This document shows positions 1-12,500 of a DNA stretch of 64,000 nucleotides, piece by piece. The stretch lies in NCBI RefSeq assembly GCF_031877795.1, contig NC_133958.1:5084001-5148000 (forward strand). The letters run 5' to 3'. The DNA is from Strix aluco. Taxonomy: Eukaryota; Chordata; Aves; Strigiformes; Strigidae. The position numbers and the translations under genes were made by a program. The notes beneath the pieces were generated by a model. It was not told the DNA's origin and did not search any database. It worked only from the letters and a program-made list of their open reading frames with translations. Position 1 is the first letter of the stretch; each line of letters starts with the position of its first letter.

Positions 1-437
1 GACCGCTGCAAGTGATGGCACTTCTTCCAAACCAGCACTTTTTAGAATGAAAGCCAGGGCACCGAAATGCTGTTATACTTTGCATTAAATTGCATAAACA
101 GTGCTCACTGCTGTCTGCCTGCACGTGCAGCAGCATCAGCTGTCTCCACATTTCTCTCTGGAGGTGGCTGTCTTTCAGTGGAGAGAAAAGAGACCCCCAC
201 ATTAACCCTTTGGAGATAACCACAGCCCCTCAAAATCAAAGGGCGGGCTTTGAACAGAGAGAGATGGAACACAGATCCCAGCTTCTGGAGGCTCATCTAG
301 TATGACGGAAGCATCTGGGGAACAGGTAAACTTCAAAAATGAGTCCAGATGTTAAAACTAGGGGATTATCTCAGCCACACAAAGGCAGATGGAGGAGTTT
401 TGCTGTGAGACAAGAAGCAGAAGGTGAAAGGACTTAC

Positions 438-501
438 CGTGTGATTGTTCAGCATGAACTGTACGGCGCTCAGTTTCACCAGCTTTCTAACGCTGCTGTA
501 T
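438..501 (-). CDS. XPO7: XPO7 exon 17 (residues 623-644), last exon in window
   Basis: The exon starts after a TTTAC intron end (AC acceptor). It completes Gly623 and encodes [14 protein letters not shown] through FMLNNHT. The donor is ACG|GTAAGT. The next intron runs off the window at position 1; nothing in 1-437 looks like exon 18. Confidence 0.94.
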
Positions 502-3500
502 GTAAAGGGGGTGTTAAGGAAGCAGCGGAGTCAGCAGAAAACTCCTCGCAATGCTTGCAAAGCACTTTCCAGGGCAAAACTGGAAGGGGACTCTTACGTC
601 GATATTATTCAATATGTTCTAACCTCTCTTCCATTTGTTTCAAGAGCAACCAAGTTGCTTAAATCTCTACAGTAGAGACCTGTAGAGACCATTTTAATTT
701 ACTCTGTCAGCAAGAACAAGTAGAAGACTGTAAGACAGACTGTGACTGTAAATTGTGACGGTAAGTTACCAAGCAATTACGATCCAAAACGGTGATGGTA
801 AGTTACCAAATAATTCTGATTGAAAATAATAAAAAACCCCTGCAATATTATAGCCATCTACTGCAATTCAACAGCTAGGTAAGACGTTGACCAAGCACTC
901 GCACTCTGCTCTTCTCACTACCCACAAGATGAAGCGGTTCACGAAGCTGGTAGATGCAGAGTGCTCCTGTTCCAGCCGAGCATCTGGGTCACTCTTCCCC
1001 CAGGCTGAGGTTGCACCCAACAGCTCTTCTGAAAAGGATATCCAATGGAGAGGTCATTGAGCAGCTGCAGCGTCTTGGAGGTGATAGGCTCGCATCGGCC
1101 CCAGTACTTCAAGTTGGTGATGCTAGGGAAGAGGACAACAAGGAGGGATCAGAGGGGGTTTGCTCAGCTTCCCCTTTGCTGTGCGGCGGATTCTTCCAGT
1201 TCAAAAGTGACCCAACATCATCAGCTCCACCCTCCACCGAAACCACAGACATCACAAGCCACAAAATATTGGTATAAAATTACTGTACTTACATTTGGTT
1301 GACTAGAAAATTATCCTTCAGATAATCTTCACTACTTGGGTCCCAAGCTACACTGGCCCATACCCAGGCCCTTGGAATTCTGTGGCACTCCAGGGCTGGT
1401 TTCTGCAGCAAGGGTAAGAGAATTCTGCGGCAGTGACTACATGCAGACGTATGCAATTCTGCACCTGCACCATCCACTGTCAGCTGCAGAATTCTAGTAG
1501 CCCTTGCTTCTTCCAGGAGAGCCATTTCACCCCTTGGGGATGACGCGCAGCCGGGGCGCGTGAGGGCAGGCAAGGCCCCGTGCACCTAAAGAAGCCAAGG
1601 GGGAGCTAACGGCTGCGCGGCACCAGGCGCACGGCACTGGGCGTCAGCGTCAGAGCTACTGAATTGGTTCAAAATGCTCACGGAGGCTGCCAAAGACATG
1701 ACAAAAAAAAGAGGCAGTCGACAGGTTCGGTCCAGAGGAGACCTGCCAAGGAAAAGGCCGAATCGGGTGCCTACCAGAGCGGAAGAGTTTTAAGAAAAGG
1801 ACCTGCGCTACTCTGGTACTGAACAGCACAATTTGCAAAGAAAACCTTTGAAGGAGCAGTCCCCTCCCCACAGAGCTTTCGTGGCTGGTGATTGCCAATA
1901 GTCAAGTGATAGGGCACGAGTGCTTGAGGCTGTCCCCTCTCTGACTTTGGTTCTACTAAGCAGGCACTGGGAAGAGAATCCATTATCTCGGTGTACGGCT
2001 TATTTTTGTGTCTCCACGGTGGATAAATCAATCCTGGATATTGTGTGTGACTTAAGCCCTGATAAAAGCCCGTAATTCTCTTGAGTAGCCAGATGTTACT
2101 AGTTTCAGACTGAACACCACTCCCTCATATTCCAGTTTTCCTGGTTATACCTTCAAATAGACCCTGGAATCTCTGATGCCTGCAAGCAGAAACACTTACA
2201 TTTTTCCGATGAAGACACTCAGGACCATGGTCTCATCATTCAAGCCCAGGACCTCTGAGAGACGGCGGTAGAGCTGGAGGGGAAAAATAACACCAATTTA
2301 AAAGCTGTCAAGAAAACAAGTAATGGGCAGAGATTGTTTGGTTTTCACTTGTTCTCCCTTTGTGGCCCACATGCCTGGGAGGGCGTTTGCTCTGGGCTTT
2401 CCCAGATCAATCAAACAACAGACTGAGATGCTTCTGATCTGATCCAGACCAATACTTGCCCTAATCACTGATAACTCTTTTCTATCACTAGTCATGGTGG
2501 TTCAGATACTGTACACAGAAGCCAAAGCACTTGCTTTTTCTAGGGAAAGGGGATGTAACACTGCAGCTACACGCAGTATCTTAGTGGATTTGTCTGGAAC
2601 TCTAAGCTCCTTGACACATCACTGCTCTGAAGCCTGTGAGATGGAGAAGGATGGTCATAGATTACTGGAAGAGAACCTAATTCTGGAGTAATGATTTTCT
2701 CATTCTTTACATATTTTTTTAATTTAAAAAAGATATTTTGCATCTCTAAAGATGCACCAAGGCATTCAAAGTCCAGTACATCTACAATTGCCTTGTGATG
2801 GAAGAGAACAGATATTTATCTTCACTTTAGAGCCGAGGAAGCAAGAATGCCAAGCTCAGGCTCCTCACGGGCGCACAGGCGGTGCGACTCACACGCCTTC
2901 ACAAGTATATGAGCTTAAGGGACTCATTTGAAATTAATAGCCCCTTAAGGGACTCATTTCACAGCAGAAACCTGGCAGATAAGCAAACTGCACCCAGGTC
3001 TCAAGTTCTAGGCTTACTGTCATAGTCACTGGCTCCTTCCCGACGCATACAGAACACAGTATTTCAAAAACAGCTCAGGTTTTGCAGTGTTAACCCTGGA
3101 CATGTATCTAGAAAACACAGCAAACAGGTCTCATTTTCAGCTATAAAGAGGAGAAAACAAGTAATGCCACTTGCTTTCATTTAAAAAAAGGGAAGCTATT
3201 ACTGGACTTCGTATCACCAAAGAGACGCAGCCAAGGGGACTGATTACCTTGGAAGACTTCTGCACCTGATCTCCAATATAGATCTTCCGGAACTGCTCGA
3301 AGAAGCTCAGCATGGCAAGCTCCAGCTTCTCGTTGCCAGCCTGCGCCAGACGGGAGTCCGTCAGGTTCATCAGCTGCAGCACTCTGCAGAGAGGTGGGAA
3401 AAACACGCCTTGCTGATGGACACGGGGAGAAAGGAGGGATTTCTGGCACACGGTGGTGCTTCCAGGCTGCGGGCCACAGTATTTGTTACTTTCTGTGGGC

Positions 3501-6500
3501 ATTGTCGTTTTGGGTCAAGAACTGACAAAACTGATAACAAAACACTGACTAGGGCACATTCCTCTTCTGCGCAAGGCCATTATGAGGCTTCTCTATCCCT
3601 GTTAGGCAGGGATGCAAGGCCTTGAGTTTTAATTTGCTGCAGAAGTGAGTTTCGGGTGCTTTAGCACACTTACCCAGCGACTGGTCCATCACGTCCTCAA
3701 ACCCACCTGAGAAAGCACTACCTGCTCCCCTCACAAGAGCCAGACTCTAAACGACACCCCCGCTTCAGTTTGGTTTTTGTTGTGAGCCCTGCAGAAACAA
3801 TGCTGTGACCTGTGCACGGGCTCAAGCAGCAACGATATTCTTTCTGGCAAGTGCCACAAAGCACAGAGTGGGAAAGAAGATAAAATGTACATGGACTCTG
3901 TGAACATCTATCGTATGTGCTGGCACTAAAGGCAGCTGGAATAACGGACGGGGTCTCACTGTTTCCCCTTCAGTAGCACAGCAGCTGTGTGGGAAGCCAG
4001 TGCTCACTGTTATCTCCCGGCTCACCAACCGGCCAGCTCCCACCCGTTCACAGTTTGGCTCTGTTACTACCCTGGCTTCCAAGCAGAGCAATTAGGCTCT
4101 GGACCACAAAGCCTTCGGTGAGACTCAGGGTTAGTCAGGAGCTGTAAGCTACATGTTCTCACACCCATCAAATAAAGCTTTGCACTGGAGAGGATTTACA
4201 ATCCTGAAAATCCAGCACGTGTTATTGGCATTATAAAGTTTTAACAGCTATAGGAGAACTACAATATTCAGAGTGTATTTATGGACAAAACCCACTTTGG
4301 ATTATTAATTAGGAAAAAGACTTTTCCCCCCACCCAACAGAGAACCATCATGCATTTAGTTCTGCTCCAATGCATGCAGTTAAGCCCGGTATAAATTCCC
4401 CTCTCACATGCTCTTCCCCTCTCATTCTCTTTCTTATAACCTCAGATTTCCCAATTTAGCCAAGTCACAGCAGAAGTTTGCTGCTGGGCTCTAGCCCGTG
4501 CCACCAATCTCTTCTTTCAGGACGGCCAATTTCACAATTTCAGTGAAAAAGAGGGGAAGAACATGGCGGCAGCTTCACGATCGCAATTCTTTTAGTGACT
4601 TCAACAGCAGTGCAGCTAGAAAAGAGTCAGCATCCCTACCGACAAACCAACTCGCCATCCATCGCATCCTGCTCATCCGTGCTGGCGAACGAGACCCTAC
4701 CACCAATCACTGCCCCGATAATATAGACGAGCCACGTCAGGCGCCCTGAAACCAACAGAGGACATCAGAACCAAGCACGTCACACACGATCCGGAGGAAG
4801 CTGAGGAGATCTGCATTTTATTTTGGCAAAGAGAGGATTCACAAGGAGTACCTTTCTGCTTTAGTGCCCATCTATACCAAAATTACTCAATTTTCCACTT
4901 GGTGGTGAACAGGCACGACTTTACTAGAAAAGAAACAAGAATGCCAGGTCTGCCTGGAAGATTTCCATTATTTAAAGCTATTCCACTGCAGAAAGCCACT
5001 TCCTTATAAAACTATATTCTATGTATTTAAACATGTGCAGATGCCAGCGGGCATTGTTTATTCTTTCAAAGTACATGTGGCTGGTGGAGAAGTCAACATC
5101 ATACAGAGTTTTGCCTCACACAAAAAAAATATACTGTGTTAGACCAGACACTACTGTTTCAGAAGAAAGAGGAACAGTTTCCATACCTGTGCTGATGCGC
5201 CCAACTCCTCCACAGAAGGGGAAGCCAGCTACATTATTAGAGAGTGGGCATAACAGCTATGCCTGGACCTCCAAAAGAACCACTTCTTTATGTTTATTAA
5301 ACAATTCCTAAAACAACCAGCTGTGCAAGTGCAAAACCTCCACGCTGAACCCACCCGATGCTGCGGACAGACACCCTCCTTCAGACTGTGGCACCAGCTG
5401 AAAACCCCACTCCCAGTTACTCATTACCAACAACCAGCTGGAGGTTTCTGCCACAAAGCCAGAGGGGAGGTTCAAATGAGCACCCCGTATCCTGCCTTGG
5501 ACAAGAGAGGGATGGGGCAGGCAGTTCTGACGCCTGGGGATGGGGAAACATCCTCAGAACCTGTCTCTGAAAGACTGGGCAAGGAGATACACTACATTTC
5601 CCCAAAAAAAGGAATGGAGTTGGTTGTGGGGCAGCAATATCTTCAGCCAGCACTGCTGTTTATGTTGGGAGTGTCTGTCCACAGCCAAAAGTATCCTACA
5701 CCATATGGGCACCTCCCCAAGGGAAGGTCTGTGAGATCTGCCTCCTCGTTTATGGATTTCACCAGGACTGTGAGTTTCGGAAAGGCTGCTTTTGAGAATG
5801 GGCAACCTACTGCAAGCTCACAGGCCACAGTCCTGCAACCACACTCACCTTCTTGTACCGCAACGTCCATGGGGCTGGCGGTGGCACTCTGCAGCAGCTC
5901 CTGGTAGGACTGGGCTGACTGGTCGAAGAGCTGCACAAGCAGAGCACAGGTCTTCTCGTACTCGCACCGGCCGATGGTGGAGAGCTGATCTAGCTGCTGT
6001 TGCACAAGGCCAGTATCATCCAGTGGATCCTCCAAACCATCCCTAAGCAGCATAAAAACAGATTAGAAAAGCACTTAAAATGTAGAGACAGCCTAAGCCA
6101 TAACATAAGCTTATTTCTATCGGGTAGGGGATGCTTTTCCAGGCACACAGCGATTCCAATGACTAAAGTCTCTGCCTCTACTATTTGTCATGACGGAGAG
6201 CTACAGAGACCAACAGAATCATCTGACCATTACTGCGGCCATAAATCAGAAAAGCAGTGGTGGTGGAGGTGGAAAGGCCAACAGGACCTGGGATGAGTAA
6301 GCTCTTCTTACGTCTTTAACATTTATTCAGGTCTTTGAACGTGTGGTGCCAAGATCTCTCTCTGGTTGTCTATAACAAAGCTTTCCATCTTCCTCAATGT
6401 TTCCGTTACCTTTTCCTCTAAATACACTAAGCTCACCAAGTTTAATGCAAACTCCAGAACTAGCTAGAAGTGCTGTTCCTCCCTTGCATTGCTAGATGCC

Positions 6501-9500
6501 TAAAAAAGGGACAAACCGATCAGACTTCCTTGAGAGAGGCATTGTTTTTCTATACTTGAACATCTGTTTTCATCAAATACAAACACACACAAGGTGGAAT
6601 TCATCCCACACAAATTCAGGCACTGCAGAGGCCTGTAGGCTGCCCCTACACTCAAAGGAAGGGAAAAAAAATCCCCACTTTTAGGTATAATGTGCCATCC
6701 TACAGGACAGCTCTAAAAATTAAGTGAATCACACTTTGCATACTTATTCCTCTCTGCTCCAAGGGCAATTCAGAGTGTAAATGGTATGCTGCAGATGTAT
6801 GATGCTGGGTAAGGTGAATTCTACCCATGTCAGAGACCACTCAGATCAATCTCAGCCACTTGAGATTGAGGAAGGTCTAAAAACACTCCAGCTTAAAAAA
6901 AAAAATATAAGTCTCTTTTTTATAAGAGACAGAATATGTGATTTAGGTAAGCCTCCCTTAGAAATCCTTTGGCGACTCACAAAACTTCCTGCGGTCGTGG
7001 CCATTTTTAAAAGAAAACTCAGAAGAGATACACACCAGAGCCTTCTGCGGTGCCGAGAGGCTGAAGTGCTGCCACCTCTCTGCTTTTCTTACCTCAATAT
7101 GATGTGCACAGACTCCAGCCTGGACGTGATGTAAGCTTTTGTGACTTCTGGTGTGTACGTTTCGAGCATGTGAGGCTCTGTGGCTTTAACGTAGGGCACA
7201 GACGCAGCCAGTCGCTGCCACAAGCTCAGGAGATAGTGAACACTGTTCGGAGCAAACTCCCAGTGCTACCAGGAGCCGAGAGAGAGAAAAGGAAAAGAAA
7301 CCAGTGAGTTATGGCCTTGATTATTTTACCCAGATTATTTTGACTCACGGAGCACTAGATATAGCAACATCTAAAAGCTTTAATGATCTGGTTGCCAATT
7401 CTAACAATGAATTTCTGTTCACACCTGACTTCAGTGGGTATTATCAGCATTCAGTAAAGACTGTGCAATAATCCCCAGTTCCTAGGCTGTGCAGCTGAGC
7501 CAAAGCCTTTAGTCCCAAACTACTGCCAAGATCATACTGCAGCGTGCTGCAGACAGCTCCCCAAACAGAATGGAGAGTTTCAAGCTGTTTTCCCGGTAAA
7601 TATTAAAGTTTAACAAACAAAGGCATTATGTAAGCTACACAAGTTTTTTTTAAACCATATTCTGTGCAGGGGTGTAGTTACAAGCTGTATATCAGTGGAA
7701 AACTCAGTGGGAATATGGCATGATATTCATATTACTAGCAACCCCTGCAACTGCATTTTAATAGTTAAGTGATACATAATTCTAAAAATAAGCCTTATTT
7801 AACAAGGTTGGGTTTTTTTTCCCCTGCTAGGACACAGAAAGACTCTGAAGGCATAGCAACCCTGCCTGCCCCCACATACTGCTCCCATTCCATTCAGTAG
7901 GAATTCATGGAATCATCAATGCTACACCGCAGGGTTGTGTCACAGAGTCTGCAGGGTATTTTGGTAAAAATAACATTCAGCGAATTAAGGGGCAAAGAAG
8001 AGACAAGAGGGTTATAATTTTGTTTCAAGAGAAGACAAGGGGCAGAAAGACCCATCGAGGGTAAGTAAAACCATTCTGTACCTGCAGGCTGGTCACGGTG
8101 AAGTTGGCAATGAGTCGGATGACCTCGGGGTAGTTCTCCACCTTCACCAGCTCTCCCAGCTGGTAATTGCTTTTCAATCGGGCCAGCAATCGGCAGAACT
8201 CATGGTAGTTATTTGGGTCTGACAAACTCTGAGGAGAAAAATTGAGAGTCTGCTAAAAGAGGTGCAGATTTATGGTGGAAGAGTAGGAAAAGATGTTGCA
8301 CCCTCCTCCCCAGTGCCACAAGTGGGACATGTACATTAGAAAGGATTTTTGCTGAAGAAACTTGATGCGGAGGAAGTAGAGACACAATTCCACTGAGCGC
8401 ATCCGAAATACTCACCTGTGGGTTTTCCAGTATTCGTTTAACTCCATCAACGAGATGAGATAAAAACTTTGCCCTTTCCGCATTGTTGAAGAGGGATCTG
8501 CGTACAGAGGCTATCTGCACTAAGCAGGATAAAACCTGGAAGGGACAAAGAGAATAAATAGAAAGGGAGGGATTAGAACAATAAAACGAACAGCACGTTT
8601 CCTTTTCGTGATGCAACAAATCATTTAAGTATGATGCTCCTTTGCATGCTACACAACAGCTCCCTCATCTTTGCAATTCTGTGTAGTCTCTGTAAAAGCG
8701 TAGCAACAAATTACAGCAGAGATAAAAACCACATCACCCAAAGGAACGTCTCCATCCTGACAGTCAAAGGTGCGTTCCAAGCTCTGCTCCTAAAAATGCT
8801 GGGATTTCTTCAGATGGAGAACACAGACAGTGTAAGACTGAAAATACACTGGGACTGGCAGGGAAAGCTGGTAAACTTAATACTGACTTGGAAAAGTATC
8901 GCAGAAGATAGAAGACTAGCAAGAAAAAAATACCTAAATTGTTCTTAACCCAAACCTCTGAAATTTAAATGGAGGGTAAACTCCAAGGGTGCAGCTGCAG
9001 TAATGAGTAACAGGTGGTGAACAGGTTTTTGAAGGGCAGTGGCAGTCAGTTATGACAGCACTTGGCAGCCCTTATCCGGGGGCAAAGCCCCCTTCCCTCT
9101 GACCAGCCTAAGGGCTACTGGTTCAACTGGTAAGCCCCTCGCTCTTGCTGGCTCTTACATTTACTGATCAAAGAGGCAGGACAATTAAAGGCGTAATTGC
9201 TTCAGATTTCTATGCAGTAACCAAAAAAAAAAAAAAAAGTCTCCCACTGTTAGAAGTCTCTCATGAATATTTGAGGCTCTAAATTCAGAATTAGCAAGTA
9301 ACCCTTCAACATAATGAACAGTGCTGAGAGTCTCAGTGGAAGAAAAAACTTCTGAAGGACCCTTCCCTCCCTAGCCAAAGGGCATGTTTTCATTGTAGCG
9401 TTAATTATGAAAAATATTTATCTGATAGATAAATGCCTGGCAGGCCATTTTTTTCAAGAAGAAATAACCCAACTTTTAGTTTAAGTTGTGCTATTGGCCA

Positions 9501-12500
9501 TTTCATCCAACTGGGACATGGCCCAGTTTTAAAGTGCGGAAGGAGAAATTACATTTTTCAGTTGTGCTCCCAGACTCGCTACCTACTCGCAGTATGGTTT
9601 TAGGACCAACTTAGCAGTACGGTGGAAATAACAGAAGCTACATCCCTCAAAAAGGGCTCACTGGCAGAGCGAGCAGGCAGACTCTAGGCTACGCAAGGAC
9701 AAAGAAGTAGGCTAGGCTTCCAGCAAACAAGCTGCTCTTAGGTCAAACCCAAACCTGCAGATGCATCAAAACCTGCAGCAGCAGCAGCACCGGCCCAGCC
9801 TCCCCCTTGTCACCACAGCAGAAGGCAGAGCTGTCGAGGTAAAGGCAGCTGGGTGAAGGCAGCCCTCAGCATTTTAACCCAGACGAATCCTCCAAACCCC
9901 CAAGTCTCCCAGATGAATCCTACAAACACTTTCTGGTAGCGGAGTCTGTAAGGAAAATAAACACTGAACTTACCAGAGGAGAAAATGAAGGAGGGATGGA
10001 ATGATAAAGATCAAAAAACAACTGAAGGGTCGAAGAATCCAAGAACGCTGAAACAGAACGGAGCATTTTACTGAGAACACCCTCATTTACTGCTTTCCAT
10101 AGGGCTAATGCTTATCGTAACAATGGCACGTGGACTTGGCACATGAAGTACCACACTCTAAGAAAATTTCCAAAGGATTTGACATTTTTACACAACTGCC
10201 TTTCCTAGAAATAAAATAAACCCACTGGTACTTGGCACTAAGACAAAATTACAGGAAAATATTTTAAGAACACAACCTGTGAAACTGCCTGCAAAATGAC
10301 TGGTGAGAACATAAAGGATGCTGAGAACAGGTGCTGAGTTATTTGTTATTTACAAATAAAAACCACCTCAACAGTTTACTGTTTCCTGACTTGGCAGGTG
10401 TAACTGGAAGGGTAGAGGAGTGGTTTAGCTTTGAGATAGCCAACCCGAACTGAACTGCACTTGCAATCACACCAAGGAAAGGCTGGATATTACATGTGGC
10501 ATCGTATGCTAAAGTTATTTGTTAAGTGTAGAGAGGGCTTTAGAAAGTCAGACATGCTTTCAGCTGGTACGCTGCAGATTAGCCCTCTTCCTCCAGCAAG
10601 ATTACCTGATCTCCAACTGGTTGGGATCTGCACAGTGCAAAGATCATCTGAGGACTCATCTGTTGATGTGCCAATGAAATCAAAGTTCAGGCAATTATGT
10701 GTGAGCTTAAGAAGCTGCATGAGCAGACCATGCTGGCTTTCATCATTTAGATTCAGGTTCTTCCCAGAAGCCTATAAAAAAACATCGGATTAAAAAAAGT
10801 AAAAAGAAAAACAAAACAAAGCAATCAAGGTGACAGCTGAGTTTGAGGCAGCAATTCAACTTTACACAGGATGTGGCAATCCTAAGGATCACACGCCACA
10901 AGCCATCCCATACACTTTTCCAGACAGCATGTGTATTTACATGCGTGGTCTTTCCACGAGATGGATAAACAGACAGTGCTTTCTTTTTCACTCGGCTTGT
11001 AGCACACAGGAGAAAACCAGCCAGGCTTGCCAGCTTGCAATTATACTGTGAGATGCAGGAGATAAGGAAGTTCTTATTAAGGTTAAACACAAGAATACAT
11101 TTTCTGCCTGACAAGCACTTAGCAGCAGGGAATCCTGTTGCTCCACCTAACCCCCGTATGGAAATGAGTGCCTTCACTTTTGTTGCGCAGAGGATCTGGA
11201 TAAACCCCGCTCCGGTTACACCGCTCTGCTGTGGGCAGGGAAAACATGGATGCTCTCAAGTAACACAAAGAACTCGCCGGACACGAAATGCTGGGTCATT
11301 TCACTGCAGTTTAAACGTAGCACTTGGGTCAGTACTCCAGGGACAGGCCAGCTAGTCTAGCCTTTCTATTATTGCTCTGTAGTTAAAACTACCTCCTTCC
11401 AGCTTAAGCCTTCTGCAAATAACACACTGCACCGTGCCGACACTGCCGAGACAGTGCCAGTGGTCGCTGGGATTCCTTCCTCCCTCTCTCCATGGTATCA
11501 CAAAGACTTACTCTTCTGGGGCTGCCTAGATGCACCCTGGTTTACAGACGTTGGTTTCTCGCAGCTCAATCCTCCCCACGCGAAAAGATCACCTTAGAAA
11601 CTTCTGCTTTATATACAGAAGCTACTATTAGGCAAAAAAAGATGTAACTTGGGTAGCAGGTGTTTAATTACAGGAAAACATGGATGTTGCGTGAGACAAC
11701 GGGAAACATTCCAACCTGTCTTGAACCACAGCATCCCAAAAAACAAAAGCAAGATGGTTAAAAGTTAGGGTGGAAAACCAGAGGCTTCCTCCCGAGATAA
11801 GCTGTGTCGTTCTAGTCTCTAAGTCCCCACGGTCACGCAGCAACAGGAGCGTGGGCAATAGCTCAGCCAGAGCGGTTCTGGGGACACCAGGTAACAAGGG
11901 CTGGTTTATGCCTCCTGGCTGAGTACCAGCACTTGCTGAATTGTCTCCAACAAGTCTGGGCAGTTAGAAGGACGCTGTCCCGCCTGCACCTCCCCAGGCA
12001 CTTCTTTTCACCAAACTAGAGGGATTCTTTTATTTCTGAGACCTCTAATTGATCACCTGAAATAAGCCAACGAATTCAAAAGTTACCAGAGCCGTATTGG
12101 TTCAGGAGGTATGGGTGCATGGGAAAGGATGACTAGCATAATTGTACGAACTTTGCTTCCTTTAGAAACCAGGAGGAGAAAAAAAGATCAAATTACACCC
12201 ACGTACCCACCTTTATTACTGACAGAACCAGAGCTGCTCATTTTGAAATACTTTAAAATAAAATTTCCTTTTCACTCTTTGTGCTATTTGTCAGCTTTGA
12301 CACTTCACTCAGCTGGAAGGATAAAAGTTAAACTAATCAAATCTGTGCTACTGCCACTCACTTTATCGGGGTAGACTTTCTCATAAAGGGCTATTCTTGA
12401 GGGCACCATTAGAACTCCAGATTAGCTTTTTAGAAAAGAAACCTGACGCAGAATCAAGAATTTTCTTCGGATAATCTACCTGTGTACAAAATATACATGT

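Noticed and set aside
1..437. Search for XPO7 exon 18
   Set aside because: No frame encodes the expected continuation after residue 644; the exon must lie left of the window.
2805..2890. Possible MIR fragment in XPO7 intron 14
   Set aside because: Only scattered words match the consensus, too weak to call.
9060..9145. tRNA-like GGTTCAACTGG word
   Set aside because: It resembles a B box, but no A box or cloverleaf can be drawn.
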